NCBI GenBank assembly: GCA_038213435.1
Contig: JBBQTI010000016.1
Coordinates: 1-64,000 of the forward strand
From: PALSA-610 sp038213435
GTDB taxonomy: Bacteria; Actinomycetota; Acidimicrobiia; IMCC26256; PALSA-610
Length of the DNA stretch: 64,000 nucleotides
Reading direction: 5' to 3'
The notes beneath the pieces are model-generated. The model ran no database searches and was not told where the DNA came from. It saw only the letters and a list, made by a program, of their open reading frames with translations. Made by a program: the position numbers and the translations under genes. Shown one piece after another: positions 1-7,900 of the stretch (positions are counted from its first letter, which is position 1; each line of letters opens with the position of its first letter).

Positions 1-177
1 TGCTGGTAACGTGCATCTGTCAGGTGCCTTTCTCGTTGGTGCTTCTTGTTGTGTCGCAACACCAAGAATGCCTTACGAGAAGGGCACTTGTCGCGCTCAG
101 CGACCGACCTCACCCACGAACCCGTGAACTATCGGGGCTAACTAAGGGGCTTTCAGCGCTACTGCAATCGGCGTACC

Positions 178-381
178 GTGCGTCTGGTGAGCATCGACGC
201 GGGAAACGGGTGGGGATACGACGCCAAGATCGCGCAGGCGCAAGGCATGGTTTCCGTGCAAGTGGACTGCCCTCTCTATGTCGCTCTGCTGCTGATGCAA
301 GCACGGGCCAGGTCGACCGACCTAAGCCTCGCGTACATCGCCTCTGCCGTGATCGCAGGGCATATCCGCTTCGACAACTAG
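178..381 (+). CDS. Short ANTAR-domain protein
   Basis: This 67-residue protein is almost entirely an ANTAR-like module. The segment from IAQAQGMVSVQ (residues 18-28) to SLAYIASAVIAG (about 50-61) matches the three-helix ANTAR pattern: a Q-A-Q/K-G-M first helix, a hydrophobic A-L-L-x-x-A-R second helix, and a final L-x-x-I-A-x-x-V helix. ANTAR domains bind paired hairpins in RNA and act as transcription antiterminators, usually behind a GAF or receiver domain. Here no sensor domain precedes it: an in-frame TAA lies at 139-141 and the only reasonable start is GTG 178. It may be a stand-alone ANTAR protein or the remnant of a longer GAF-ANTAR protein. The surrounding region contains other decayed genes, which favours a remnant. 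The domain call is fairly safe; function is inferred. Confidence 0.55.
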   Translation: MRLVSIDAGNGWGYDAKIAQAQGMVSVQVDCPLYVALLLMQARARSTDLSLAYIASAVIAGHIRFDN

Positions 382-726
382 ACCGCGTCCAGCGCGGCCA
401 TTCGGTTTTGGGTCACACGTACGCTGGCGGTTGGGCCGCGCCGGGCGCGGTCGCATCCCCACACGGCCCCGCGTCCGGCGTTGCCTCCTTCCGCACAGAC
501 GTACGCTTGCAACGGGCTGCGCCCCGCGGGACCGGGGGTGCCTGGGGAAGCCGCGTGGCGTAGCCCCACATCCGATATCGGGCCAACCACGGCGAAATGC
601 CGACGCGGAAACGGCGACCTAGAGGATCTTCATACTTGACGAGTCGAGGGACCATCTGTCGGTGTCAGTTTGCACCCGCCCACCAACGCTACGTATCGCT
701 GATGATCTCGATGTCGCCGCTCACGG
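382..726. other. No gene recognised
   Basis: Between the ANTAR protein and the first zinc-ribbon remnant, open frames on both strands are short, compositionally odd and without recognisable domains. I see no tRNA, terminator or repeat that I can support here. Confidence 0.4.
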
Positions 727-1085
727 TCACACCAAGGCTCGAATATCTGGCTGATGAGTTGCCGTCGACCTTGATGAACGCGACGACGTTGGGTTGGTCA
801 TGGTCGCTTTCGTAGCGTTCGGCGACAACCGTGTGCCGCTCCGCGTCACTCGGTCCTTGGTAGCGCTAGGTCGGCATGGCGCGAAAACGTAGTCCCTCAG
901 CAGCGTCACGAGGTCCGTGTCTCGACCGGTCGAAGGCACAGGCCCGAGGTCGCTCAGGTGGAACGAGTCGGCACCGCATGACGTGCATACCGCCATCGGG
1001 TCGTCGTCGTCGGAGAATGGCATCGTGACACGCCAGCGAGCGCCGCACTCGCACTCGACCTAATACTGCTGCTCGACCACCCGCG
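727..1085 (-). pseudogene. Decayed zinc-ribbon protein, copy 1
   Basis: Read on the minus strand, this stretch encodes a two-knuckle zinc ribbon: VECECGARWRV, then an acidic linker, then AVCTSCGADSFHLSDLG. An in-frame TAG (about 1060-1062, in the context QQY-stop-VEC) interrupts the reading just before the first CxC. Comparison with the related remnant at 2188-2430, which reads HGYEIVCDCGHRWR at the same place, shows the stop sits where a Glu codon is expected, so a GAG-to-TAG change is the likely lesion. A further TAA lies a few codons upstream. The only open piece starts at ATG 1023 and lacks the first knuckle. Such ribbons bind zinc, often in small nucleic-acid-binding or regulatory proteins; the actual role is unknown. 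I call it a pseudogene with moderate confidence. Confidence 0.5.
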
Positions 1086-1190
1086 GACCTTATGACCCCG
1101 AGACGCCTCGAACGGTGCCGGGCACGGCGCGGCTCCATCTCAGGCTAAGCGCCGCTCGCATAAGTGTTCGGGGGCGGGCAACATGCACTC

Positions 1191-1508
1191 GTGACCGAGA
1201 TGGCGCATCTTCGCGTCGAGCGTGCGGCTGACGGTTTTCGCGATCGGTTTCGGAGCTACGCCGTCATTCTCGACGGTCGGGCGGTCGGTCGAGTCAAGCG
1301 TGGACAAGCCATCGAGGTTGCAGTCTCGCCGGGGTTGCACGTCGCGATGCTCAAGCTCGATTGGTGCTCTAGCCCGCAACTGACGTTCTCGGTGTCGCCG
1401 GGCGAGGTCGCGGTCCTCGCGTGTCACCCCGGCGGCTCCCTATTGTCGGTCCCATGGCACGCACTGTTCGCCCGCGGCCGCTACCTCGCGATCGACCGCA
1501 TCGAGTAG
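1191..1508 (+). CDS. Hypothetical small beta-rich protein
   Basis: About 105 residues. The core reads YAVILDGRAVGRVKRGQ, then EVAVSPGLHVAMLKLDWCSS and FSVSPGEVAVLAC. This alternation of short strands (ILDG-x-VG-x-V, then V-x-PG-x-H-x-x-x-L) resembles the PEGA-like or small beta-sandwich hypothetical proteins found singly in many bacteria, where a carrier-like strand pair presents a conserved WCSS. I do not assign a function. GTG 1191 is chosen because it places the first conserved segment about 25 residues in; ATG 1200 and GTG 1164 are alternatives in the same frame. Coding character (strong third-position GC) is better than in the flanking sequence, so it is probably a real gene in a decayed region. 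Confidence 0.5.
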   Translation: MTEMAHLRVERAADGFRDRFRSYAVILDGRAVGRVKRGQAIEVAVSPGLHVAMLKLDWCSSPQLTFSVSPGEVAVLACHPGGSLLSVPWHALFARGRYLAIDRIE

Positions 1509-1538
1509 GGCGCCAACCTTGCCTTCGGCGCCGCGGGA

Positions 1539-1724
1539 TCAGTCGTCGGCGTCAGGGAACAAGTCTGCCATCGCGTCGTGAATCTCGGCCGCGCGCTCGT
1601 GCATTTGCATTGCGCGGAAGTGCGATCGCTCATCTCGATCGCGGTCTTCGACCAGCGCCCGTTCAACCTGCGCCAAACGCCGCTCATGCTCGGCGAGCAC
1701 TCGCTCTCGATCCGCGCGCCCCAT
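1539..1724 (-). CDS. Small charged coiled-coil protein
   Basis: A 61-residue, highly charged and almost wholly helical protein: RERVLAEHERRLAQVERAL, then RDERSHFRAMQMHERAAEIHDAMADLF. The heptad-like spacing of Leu, Val and Ala and the repeated HERAA/ERSH elements are typical of small actinobacterial coiled-coil proteins of unknown function. ATG 1724 is chosen because everything upstream in frame is Cys/Arg-rich and unlike the rest; the longer start at 1808 is unlikely. It ends 30 nt after the convergent gene at 1508. No partner or function can be read from the neighbours. Confidence 0.5.
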   Translation of the reverse strand: MGRADRERVLAEHERRLAQVERALVEDRDRDERSHFRAMQMHERAAEIHDAMADLFPDADD

Positions 1725-2187
1725 CCGCCAACAATACGTCGTGGGCGCCGCGGAGCAGCAGCGTGACAACGAACGCCACACATGACAGCCAATCACCACT
1801 CGCATCACTCGTCGTCAGCGCGGGCAGCATGAGCGAAGCCATGTGACGCGACACGGACGCGGACGACCCCGCGGGCACAGCGCGCATCGCTTGGGACGAA
1901 CGAGCTTGATTGCGGGGCCGGACGCGGCCACAACCGTTCTGATCACTACCTCACGACGTGGCTGTGAAAACGCTCGCGCCCGGAACGTCCGAAGGCAAGA
2001 GTGCCGCACACCTTCTCGGCGGCCGAGCGCACGACCCTGCTCCGCCTGCCTCGGCCGCGATTCGGGTGTCCGAGCACCGCGGATCGTCTGACGGTTCGGC
2101 TCGATGTCTGCTTGCCGCCTGGGCAGGGCACTCGATCGATGGGCTGCTCGACCGAGACGCTCCCGACTCGGCAACCGACGCGAATGG
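1725..2187. other. No gene recognised
   Basis: About 460 bases without a supportable gene. The long open frames crossing it on both strands are Arg/Ala/Ser-rich and have no domain pattern, which is what non-coding GC-rich DNA produces. It lies between the coiled-coil gene and the second zinc-ribbon remnant and is probably decayed accessory DNA. Confidence 0.4.
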
Positions 2188-2430
2188 TCAGCGTTCTTCA
2201 GGGCGCACTTGGCCGAGGTCGATGATTGCGACGGCGTGTGCGCCGCACGCATCGCACTCGACCCGTTCGGGCTGTTCGCTCGCTTGCAAACGCCACCGAT
2301 GACCGCAGTCACAAACGATCTCGTACCCGTGCGTGCGTCCGGGCACGACGACGGTCTACCAGGACGTTCCATCTCCGTCACGCAGCGTGGCCCACTCGTG
2401 TACACACCGAAACTCGCTCTTCCCATCGCA
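2188..2430 (-). pseudogene. Decayed zinc-ribbon protein, copy 2
   Basis: The minus strand encodes a coherent zinc-binding sequence: an upstream segment with TCDGKSEFRC and VHEWATLRDGDG, an in-frame TAG at 2356-2358, then VVPGRTHGYEIVCDCGHRWR, and finally RVECDACGAHAVAIIDLGQV before TGA 2188-2190. The order CxCGxRWR, about 18 residues, CxxCGA, then DLG is the same as in the remnant at 727-1085, so the two are paralogues. The part after the stop could still be made as a 52-residue protein from GTG 2346, keeping one complete CxC/CxxC ribbon. Because clear zinc-binding sequence continues upstream of the stop, I favour a nonsense-disrupted gene of about 80 codons or more. The original start was not found. 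Confidence 0.5.
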
Positions 2431-2701
2431 TGTCGGCAGGTGTACAACGAGAAGTGGAGGTACATGACTGCCACCGGAGATGGCGGCGAGTACACCCACG
2501 ACTCTCGTCTTGTCGCGCCTCCCAGGCGATGCACGAGTCCCGTAGGTCCGACAAGACGAGGCGTGGCATGAGGGATAGTCCCGCGGGCCTGAACGGTTTG
2601 GGTCCGCGGGGTACTCGCGCTTAGACGTTGACCGCCTACGTCAACGCGCTTTGCTTTGCGAATGTGGTCCGCTTCGGGTCCTGCCCTCGTATCGTCCTCT
2701 T

Positions 2702-3193
2702 ATGGCTCTTTTGGCTCAGGGCTGGCTCGATTGGAGCAAGTACGGGGCTGTCATGGTCGGTGCGGCCGCGGGCGCTCTCGGCGTGTTCGTCGCTGGCCTT
2801 CTTCTGTGGCGAACACGGCCGCACTGCGAGTTCGGGACGCCCACAGTGGAGGTGTTCATGGGCAAGCACCTCAAGTTTGGCGCGCGGCCCTTCCCGGAGT
2901 CCCTGGTGCCGCGTCTCCGCATCACGATTCCGATCCACATCGTGCCTGGCGATGGCGGCTGGGTCATCGAGCGATTCGCCGTCACGTTTGTAAGCGGCGG
3001 CAAGACCATGGACGCCACGCGGCGTTCCCCGTTCCCGGCAATAAGCGCGGACGAGTTACAAACCGCTCTCGTCTACGTGATGGATTACCCCGACACCGAC
3101 GCCATCGTCATTGGGGCGCGGATCAAGTTCCGGCACGGCGGCGGAGCGAAGCTCGCTGCTACAACGATTCTGGTCCCTCGTCTCCTCGAATAG
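2702..3193 (+). CDS. Membrane-anchored hypothetical protein
   Basis: A 163-residue protein with one N-terminal transmembrane segment (about residues 12-37, from KYGAVMVGAAAGALG through VFVAGLLLW) followed by a soluble domain with alternating strands (RLRITIPIHIVPGDGGW, RFAVTFVSGG, AIVIGARIKF). The likely topology is a short N-terminal tail, one helix, and a C-terminal beta-rich domain. ATG 2702 directly precedes the hydrophobic segment; the in-frame start at 2651 would add a Cys/Arg-rich stretch of non-coding appearance. I do not recognise a family. Confidence 0.5.
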   Translation: MALLAQGWLDWSKYGAVMVGAAAGALGVFVAGLLLWRTRPHCEFGTPTVEVFMGKHLKFGARPFPESLVPRLRITIPIHIVPGDGGWVIERFAVTFVSGGKTMDATRRSPFPAISADELQTALVYVMDYPDTDAIVIGARIKFRHGGGAKLAATTILVPRLLE

Positions 3194-3335
3194 TTCGGTC
3201 GCTCGGATTCGATGTCACCAGCGAGACGGTCGTGGACCGAATGCTCCCAGTTTCTGGGCGATGTGGCGTCCCGCGACGAGAGCCCCCGCGAGCACGAACG
3301 TCTGTCGATCGGTTTTCGTCTGATTTGGTCGCCGG

Positions 3336-3698
3336 TTACGGCACCGCCGATTTTGGTACCTCGGCCCACAAATCGACAGTCCCGTCCGCGTTGCGGCGGC
3401 TGCCGAACGCCAGCGTGAGAGATTGCAGTAGGCCCTCGCGCAGATGAAACGGGTTCTCGCGAAGTTCCGCAGGCCCGGCGCAACGGACCCGAACGCTGAT
3501 CAGCCGAGCGAACCTCTCGACCGTGATGACGATCGGCTGCTCCGCATTCGATTCGTACGCTGCGCCGAGGAGTTCATCGACAACGGTTTCCAAGACTGCA
3601 ACGTCTTGCTCGGCGTAGTGCCAGTCATGCAATCCGTCGCGGACCACTTGACGCGTGCGCCTCACGCGGCGCGGTGACTCGACGTGCAGTTGCAACAT
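3336..3698 (-). CDS. Degenerate HATPase-like (anti-sigma factor type) protein
   Basis: About 120 residues with the layout of actinobacterial HATPase_c_2 proteins (RsbW-like anti-sigma regulators): an arginine-rich first helix (RRVRRTRQVVRDGLHDW), a helix at the N-box position (VLETVVDELLGAAYESN), a strand pair (PIVITVERFARLISVRVRC) and a C-terminal segment ending GTVDLWAEVP. In active members the N-box is E-L-x-x-N-A-x-x-H; here it reads ELLGAAYES, so the Mg-binding Asn is absent and the G1/G2 glycine boxes are not evident. It may be a non-ATP-binding paralogue, or the family call may be wrong. No sigma factor or antagonist lies next to it. Confidence 0.4.
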   Translation of the reverse strand: MLQLHVESPRRVRRTRQVVRDGLHDWHYAEQDVAVLETVVDELLGAAYESNAEQPIVITVERFARLISVRVRCAGPAELRENPFHLREGLLQSLTLAFGSRRNADGTVDLWAEVPKSAVP

Positions 3699-4029
3699 TG
3701 GGGAAACGATCCCCTTAACGGCTGCACCGAACGAGGGTTCGGATCACCAAGGCAAGCTTGGTGAAGACGCTGCCATAGCCGCCGAAGAGCGGGAGGGACG
3801 ACAGGCGGCAACGCCTTCTCACCCGCACCGTATCCCCGACTGGGCTGCCAGAAGTCGCGGGGACTTGGAGTAGAACTTCGCGACTGGAAACCTCGAAGGT
3901 CGGCTCGACCGTTCGGTGTGCAAGCAGGGCGGCGGCGCTCGGTGCTCGACGCGGGCTTTTCCGACCCGTTTGCGTTGCGGTGCGGGCACGGCGAGTATTC
4001 CTCATCGGAATCGATGCGAGGAGACACGA
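3699..4029. other. No gene recognised; contains RBS of the cupin gene
   Basis: About 330 bases without a supportable gene. The only clear element is a GAGGAG Shine-Dalgarno sequence at about 4018-4023, just ahead of the cupin start. Promoter sequences for the cupin gene should lie here, but I could not identify a convincing -35/-10 pair. Confidence 0.4.
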
Positions 4030-4392
4030 ATGTCTGGACTGGTTCGTAAGAGCCTCGACACACCCGAAGAGACCCGGCCGTTCGAGGACGCCAAGGGCAA
4101 GTTGGAACTGGTCAACCTGGCATCCGGGCCAGTCGGACGCGCAACGTTCGAACCGGGCTGGAAATGGTCGGAGCACGTCAAGCCGATCGCGAAGACCGAC
4201 AGTTGCCAGGCTCCGCACATGGGCTACTTCATCTCCGGTCGCATGAAGGTGGTCATGGACGACGGCGAGGAGATGGAGTTCGGCCCCGGCGATTTCATGA
4301 TCTGCCCGCCGGGACATGACGCCTGGATCGTCGGCGACGAGCCGTGCGTTGTCATCGATTGGCAAGGCGTGGCCGATTACGCGAAGCGGTAG
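4030..4392 (+). CDS. Cupin-domain protein
   Basis: A 120-residue single-domain cupin. Its conserved glycines and turns appear in GYFISGRMKVVMDDGEE (about residues 69-85) and EFGPGDFMICPPGHDAW (about 86-102). The typical metal ligands are only partly present: the first motif normally has HxH before the G, and here the region reads SCQAPHMGYF, keeping one His. The second motif retains the PPGHD His. It probably binds a small ligand or metal; the substrate is unknown. ATG 4030 has a GAGGAG ribosome site 6-7 nt upstream, which fixes the start. The gene is followed after about 45 nt by the NrtS-like gene on the same strand. Confidence 0.75.
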   Translation: MSGLVRKSLDTPEETRPFEDAKGKLELVNLASGPVGRATFEPGWKWSEHVKPIAKTDSCQAPHMGYFISGRMKVVMDDGEEMEFGPGDFMICPPGHDAWIVGDEPCVVIDWQGVADYAKR

Positions 4393-4439
4393 CGCGCACT
4401 CGACCGAAAGGGTTCCACTCGGGAGTTTGGCGATCGGAT

Positions 4440-4706
4440 GTGAAGGTCGCTCCCGAACCGCCGATGTGGACCACCTGGCGGCAGGCGTTACGCGTAGTCA
4501 TGCTCCCGCGGCATCTCCGAGCAACGCTGACGATCGCGTTCATCGTCGGGACGGTGCTCTTCGCGATCAATCAACTCGACATCGTGCTCAAGGGCAATGC
4601 GACCGCAGTGACCTGGGTGAAGGGTGCTGTCACCTATTTCGTGCCCTTCACAGTCTCAAATCTTGGTGTGGTCGCCGCGACCCGACACGTCGAACGCGAC
4701 CGGTGA
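4440..4706 (+). CDS. NrtS-like small membrane protein
   Basis: An 88-residue protein with two predicted membrane helices separated by a short loop (LTIAFIVGTVLFAINQLDI and WVKGAVTYFVPFTVSNLGV). The pattern G-T-x-L-x-x-I-N-Q-x-D, then W-x-K and T-Y-x-V-P-x-x-V-S matches the NrtS family, described as nitrate/nitrite transport-associated small membrane proteins. GTG 4440 is taken as start; ATG 4464 is a good alternative. No nitrate-assimilation genes are nearby, so physiological assignment to nitrate is weak. Family recognition is from motif memory only. Confidence 0.5.
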   Translation: MKVAPEPPMWTTWRQALRVVMLPRHLRATLTIAFIVGTVLFAINQLDIVLKGNATAVTWVKGAVTYFVPFTVSNLGVVAATRHVERDR

Positions 4707-4882
4707 CGACAGCCACATCTGGGCGGAGCGACCCGACACCTGGGAAACATCACCTTGCCCGATGTGACGATGGCCACCAGCGAGTCGTCAACCATCACCG
4801 AGTTCATCCGACCTCAATCACGCCGGGCACCAAATCGATTTCCACCCAACTATCTCCGCCGTCCGGCCAACAACGCGCCGGG

Positions 4883-5361
4883 TCATGCGACGAGCGTTCG
4901 ATGTCGGTGTTGTTGGTATTCACGCCAGGTCAGCCAGACGATGAACGCGTCGAAGAGTGTGAGCAGGGTGAGACCCACCGTGAGATCGTAGGAGAGCCGG
5001 TACACCTGATAGGCGATGAACGCGCCGAGCAGCACGATCATTGACGGGTAGGCCCACAGCTTCTCTCGGAGCAGGGCGACAACGAGCACGACTTTGGCGA
5101 TGCCATGGCTGAGCAAGTAGAGCGTTGCGAAGAGTTTGCCGCTCTGGGTGAGGTGTCCCGCCGAGTTCACGATGTGGCGGCCGATGAGTCGTGGGGATCT
5201 TGGGCGAGTTCATGCTGGGTGAGTGACCGGGCAACGTCTTGGATCGTGTCCGGGCGGACGAACAGCAAGATCGCGCCGCCGATGATTTCGAGAGCACCGT
5301 CGATCCCTTTGATCGTGACCGAGATCTTGAAGGTGTCGTCGAGCGAACGCGACAGCGGCAC
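4883..5361 (-). pseudogene. DUF2127 membrane protein split by a -1 frameshift
   Basis: Two adjacent minus-strand frames together give one DUF2127-type integral membrane protein of about 160 residues. The N-terminal part (RSLDDTFKISVTIKGIDGAL to ARSLTQHELAQDPHD) runs into a stop, while the rest (NSAGHLTQSGKLFATLYLL to VWLTWREYQQH) continues in another frame. Adding one C near 5187, so that GAC-TC becomes GAC-CTC, restores DPHDLIGRHIVNSAGH and the full family pattern with four hydrophobic segments. The start is GTG 5361, which lies 2 nt after the TGA of the upstream small membrane gene, so translation is probably coupled. The break is either a real pseudogenising deletion or a sequencing error. 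DUF2127 proteins have no established function. Confidence 0.65.
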
Positions 5362-5363
5362 AG

Positions 5364-5603
5364 TCAAGCAGAATGCCGCTCGGGCGCGGTAGTGAACCAC
5401 GCAGCACCGAGGGCAACCACGGCGAGCATGATCATCGCGATGCCGTGCTTGACGTGATGTTTCGTCGAGTGCGCCGCGTGGCCGGGAAAGAAGCTCGGCA
5501 GGTCGGCGGCGGTCTTGGTGAAGTACACGACGCCGATCGCCACCAGCACAGCCGCGAGCAGTACGAGCACGATCGTGAGCGGTCGGATATGGAACTTCGA
5601 CAT
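5364..5603 (-). CDS. Small two-helix membrane protein
   Basis: A 79-residue protein with two hydrophobic segments: PLTIVLVLLAAVLVAIGVVY (about residues 8-27) and HGIAMIMLAVVALGAAWF (about 53-70). The connecting loop (DLPSFFPGHAAHSTKHHVKH) is His-rich. This arrangement occurs in many actinobacterial genomes as an uncharacterised small membrane protein. ATG 5603 is chosen because the hydrophobic segment follows directly; the in-frame ATG at 5645 adds an unlikely Arg-rich leader. It immediately precedes the DUF2127 gene in the same orientation, with 2 nt between stop and next start, so the two form an operon. Confidence 0.6.
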   Translation of the reverse strand: MSKFHIRPLTIVLVLLAAVLVAIGVVYFTKTAADLPSFFPGHAAHSTKHHVKHGIAMIMLAVVALGAAWFTTAPERHSA

Positions 5604-5699
5604 TCCGAAACGGTAGCGGCCAGGAACGCGAGGTCCGAACATCACGCCAGACCGTGACGAGTGTCACATGGGCGTCGATCTCCGCCTTACGCTGACGGA

Positions 5700-6164
5700 G
5701 TGATTGTGGCACTTCGACCGTTGGCCGGACCGGAGATCCCGGAGTTCCTTGCCGCTTCTCGCGACGGCTACATCGCCGACCGAGTGACATCAGGCGACGA
5801 TCATGCCATCGCGGAGCGCGCAGCAGAAGAAACAATCGCAACAATGTTCCCTGGCGGCGAACCTGGTCCCGGCCATCTCCTCTTCCGCGTCGAAGAGGAC
5901 AACCAGCCGGTGGGATCACTATGGATCGGTCCCGAGCCCATCGACAGATCCGGATCATGGTGGGTGTTCGACATCACCATCGACGAACAGCACCGAGGCC
6001 GCGGTCTCGGCAAAGAAGCCATGCTTTTGGCGGAGCGTGAGGCGCGCTCGAACGGCGCAACCAAGCTCGGGCTGAACGTTTTCGGAAACAACACCGTCGT
6101 TCGGCACCTGTACGAGACTCTCGGGTACGGCGTAGTCGCCATCCGCATGTCGAAGAGCCTTTGA
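5700..6164 (+). CDS. GNAT-family N-acetyltransferase
   Basis: A 154-residue GNAT acetyltransferase that transfers an acetyl group from acetyl-CoA to an unidentified amine. The acetyl-CoA-binding motif A is clear: ITIDEQHRGRGLGKEAMLLAE (Q/R-x-x-G-x-G/A within RGRGLGK, about residues 97-103), followed by the motif B region LGLNVFGNNTVVRHLYETLGY, whose N-x-x-x-x-x-x-Y-x-x-x-G-F/Y is typical. GTG 5700 gives the compact family length; GTG 5706 is also possible. It is the last ordinary gene before the proposed integrated element. Confidence 0.85.
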   Translation: MIVALRPLAGPEIPEFLAASRDGYIADRVTSGDDHAIAERAAEETIATMFPGGEPGPGHLLFRVEEDNQPVGSLWIGPEPIDRSGSWWVFDITIDEQHRGRGLGKEAMLLAEREARSNGATKLGLNVFGNNTVVRHLYETLGYGVVAIRMSKSL

Positions 6165-6191
6165 GCTAAAGGTGGCTAGGGCGAAACCTCC

Positions 6192-6200
6192 TCACGCCGA
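6192..6200. repeat. Left copy of 9-bp direct repeat (candidate att core)
   Basis: TCACGCCGA occurs here, between the GNAT gene and the end of the ATPase gene, and again at 11183-11191 just upstream of the recombinase start. Large serine integrases recombine at short identical cores, so a short shared sequence at both ends is expected. A 9-mer shared by chance between two intergenic stretches of about 100 bp in GC-rich DNA is uncommon but not negligible. Confidence 0.3.
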
Positions 6201-6280
6201 CTCGCTCACCGAGCAGAACAGCGGTCAAGCCACCTGACGGCAGACCTTCACCGATGTCAGGAACAACTCGGACGTGGCGA

Positions 6281-7900
6281 TCATTGGATCGGGCCGAGGT
6301 AGCAAACAGCAACGTCACGATCATTGGCGGCGCGGCGTCCATCTTCTGCTCCCATCCTCATGTGCGATGGAACGGGAGTGTCTCTAGACACACTCCCTGT
6401 TCCGTTCTCGCTGACATGGGTGTTCCGAACCGTTCCGTTGGGTGTTCCGTCCTGATGGGAGCCGGTGTTGTCTTCCGTTCCGGCTGGTGTTCCGGGGGGG
6501 GAGGATGGGGGCGTTCCGCCGACCGTTCCGAAGTCCGACCATGTGGTCTTGCGGTAACGGACTGCTGCGGCGAGCACTTCGTTGGACACGGATTCGCCCG
6601 CGTTGTCAAGCGCCTTGCGTGCTGCGCGGTTCGACGCGTCGGCGGGAACGCCGAGCAGGTCGAGAGTTGCGGCAACTTTTTTGGTTCCCGCAGGAATCGA
6701 TGCTCCGACGAGCACGTGTTGCAAATGGGGGTCGTGAACGCGGCGGAGATCGACGTGTTCGGGTGCGGTCGTCCGCCGTTGTGCGTCACGGTGGAGCCGA
6801 AGCCCATCATCGCGGTTCTTCAGTTGCCAGATCAGGTCTACGTCGTCGTCTTTCGCGGACGATCCGCGTGCGCCTGCTGTCTTGTCTTTTCCGGTGTTGT
6901 CGAGCCGGATGCTGGCAACGCCATGCCGTTTCAGCACGGTGGCGGTGTGCTGGTAGTAGTGGCGAACCGTATCCGAGTCATTTTCTCCGCCCTCGACAAT
7001 TCTGGCGAAACTGTCGAACACGACCAACACTGGCTGGTGCTTCACGATGAGTTCTTCGACCCGGTTGCCCCCGGCCGCAGTATCGAGCGGTTCGATGGAC
7101 GGGAACGAGTAGTAGTGCAGCCGTTCAAGTTCTTCTGGCCTGTAGCCGTACGCTTCGAGACGTGGGATCACGTCGGCGTCGAGGGTGTTTTCCAGATCGA
7201 TGATGAGCACGTCGGTCGGTTCACTTATAGGACGTCCGAGTACGGCACGGCCCGTGGCGATGGCGGCAGCCCACTCAAGGACTAGGAGCGACTTGCCGGT
7301 CTTCCGTGGGGCGTAAAGGAGCACTTGTGCCCGAGCGGGAATGACCGGCTCTAGGAGCCATTGGACAGGATCGCGGTGCGTCCAAGCGTCACACCAGTTC
7401 ACCGGTTCGAGATCGTTCGAGTTGGAATCGCCTGCGACTGATCCAGCCACTGACGCCAAGATCGGTGCCGCGATGTACCCACAGTCTTTGGCCATCGCGA
7501 GCTTCAACTCGGGGAACTGGGTCTTGGTATCGAGGTCGAAGTGGTATCCGGCGATCGTGTACTTGTCGCCACCCTCCTGGCACCCGCCGCAGCAGTAGGT
7601 TCCCTTGTCGAGGTTGATCCACGCTGACGGATCGTTGTCGGGATGCGCCGGGTTCGGACACGAAATCTTGATGCCTTCGCGTTTCCCGCCGGGCTCGGGT
7701 TCCATCTTTCCGCACCAGCGACCGTACGCATCGAGAATGTCGACACCCGTGAGGAAGCCGTCGATGGCACTCTCGCCCGAACCGCGCGTCTTCACGACCT
7801 TCATCCGATCGGTGTTAATGCTGACAGGAGCGAGATCTCTGGTGCGTTTTGCCTCGACCTCTCGATGGAGAAGTGCTGCACGCTCCGTGAAAGGGCTCAT
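6281..7900 (-). CDS. CHC2-finger / RecA-like (RepA-type) ATPase
   Basis: A 539-residue replication-type protein. The N-terminal part (about residues 78-110) has a CHC2-like primase zinc finger: SCPNPAHPDNDPS, then GTYCCGGCQEGG (Cys81, His86, Cys103/104, Cys107). A RecA-fold ATPase follows with Walker A APRKTGKS (197-204), a hydrophobic strand ending in Asp (VLIIDLEN, 231-238) and VLVVFDSFAR (291-300), the pattern of the AAA_25/RepA hexameric helicases. The C-terminal 80 residues are low complexity with repeated G-T-P/G-T. It probably works as the helicase partner of the primase encoded just upstream: its ATG at 7900 overlaps the primase TGA (7897-7899) as ATGA, so translation is coupled. The combination is typical of replication modules of mobile elements. 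Replicative role is inferred. Confidence 0.75.
   Translation of the reverse strand: MSPFTERAALLHREVEAKRTRDLAPVSINTDRMKVVKTRGSGESAIDGFLTGVDILDAYGRWCGKMEPEPGGKREGIKISCPNPAHPDNDPSAWINLDKGTYCCGGCQEGGDKYTIAGYHFDLDTKTQFPELKLAMAKDCGYIAAPILASVAGSVAGDSNSNDLEPVNWCDAWTHRDPVQWLLEPVIPARAQVLLYAPRKTGKSLLVLEWAAAIATGRAVLGRPISEPTDVLIIDLENTLDADVIPRLEAYGYRPEELERLHYYSFPSIEPLDTAAGGNRVEELIVKHQPVLVVFDSFARIVEGGENDSDTVRHYYQHTATVLKRHGVASIRLDNTGKDKTAGARGSSAKDDDVDLIWQLKNRDDGLRLHRDAQRRTTAPEHVDLRRVHDPHLQHVLVGASIPAGTKKVAATLDLLGVPADASNRAARKALDNAGESVSNEVLAAAVRYRKTTWSDFGTVGGTPPSSPPGTPAGTEDNTGSHQDGTPNGTVRNTHVSENGTGSVSRDTPVPSHMRMGAEDGRRAANDRDVAVCYLGPIQ

Noticed and set aside
6170..6235. Inverted repeat AGGTGGCT / AGCCACCT as a terminator or structured RNA
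   Set aside because: Arms are 8 bp but the loop is 50 nt and no T-run follows; it may be coincidence. It overlaps the proposed left repeat region, so it is only noted.
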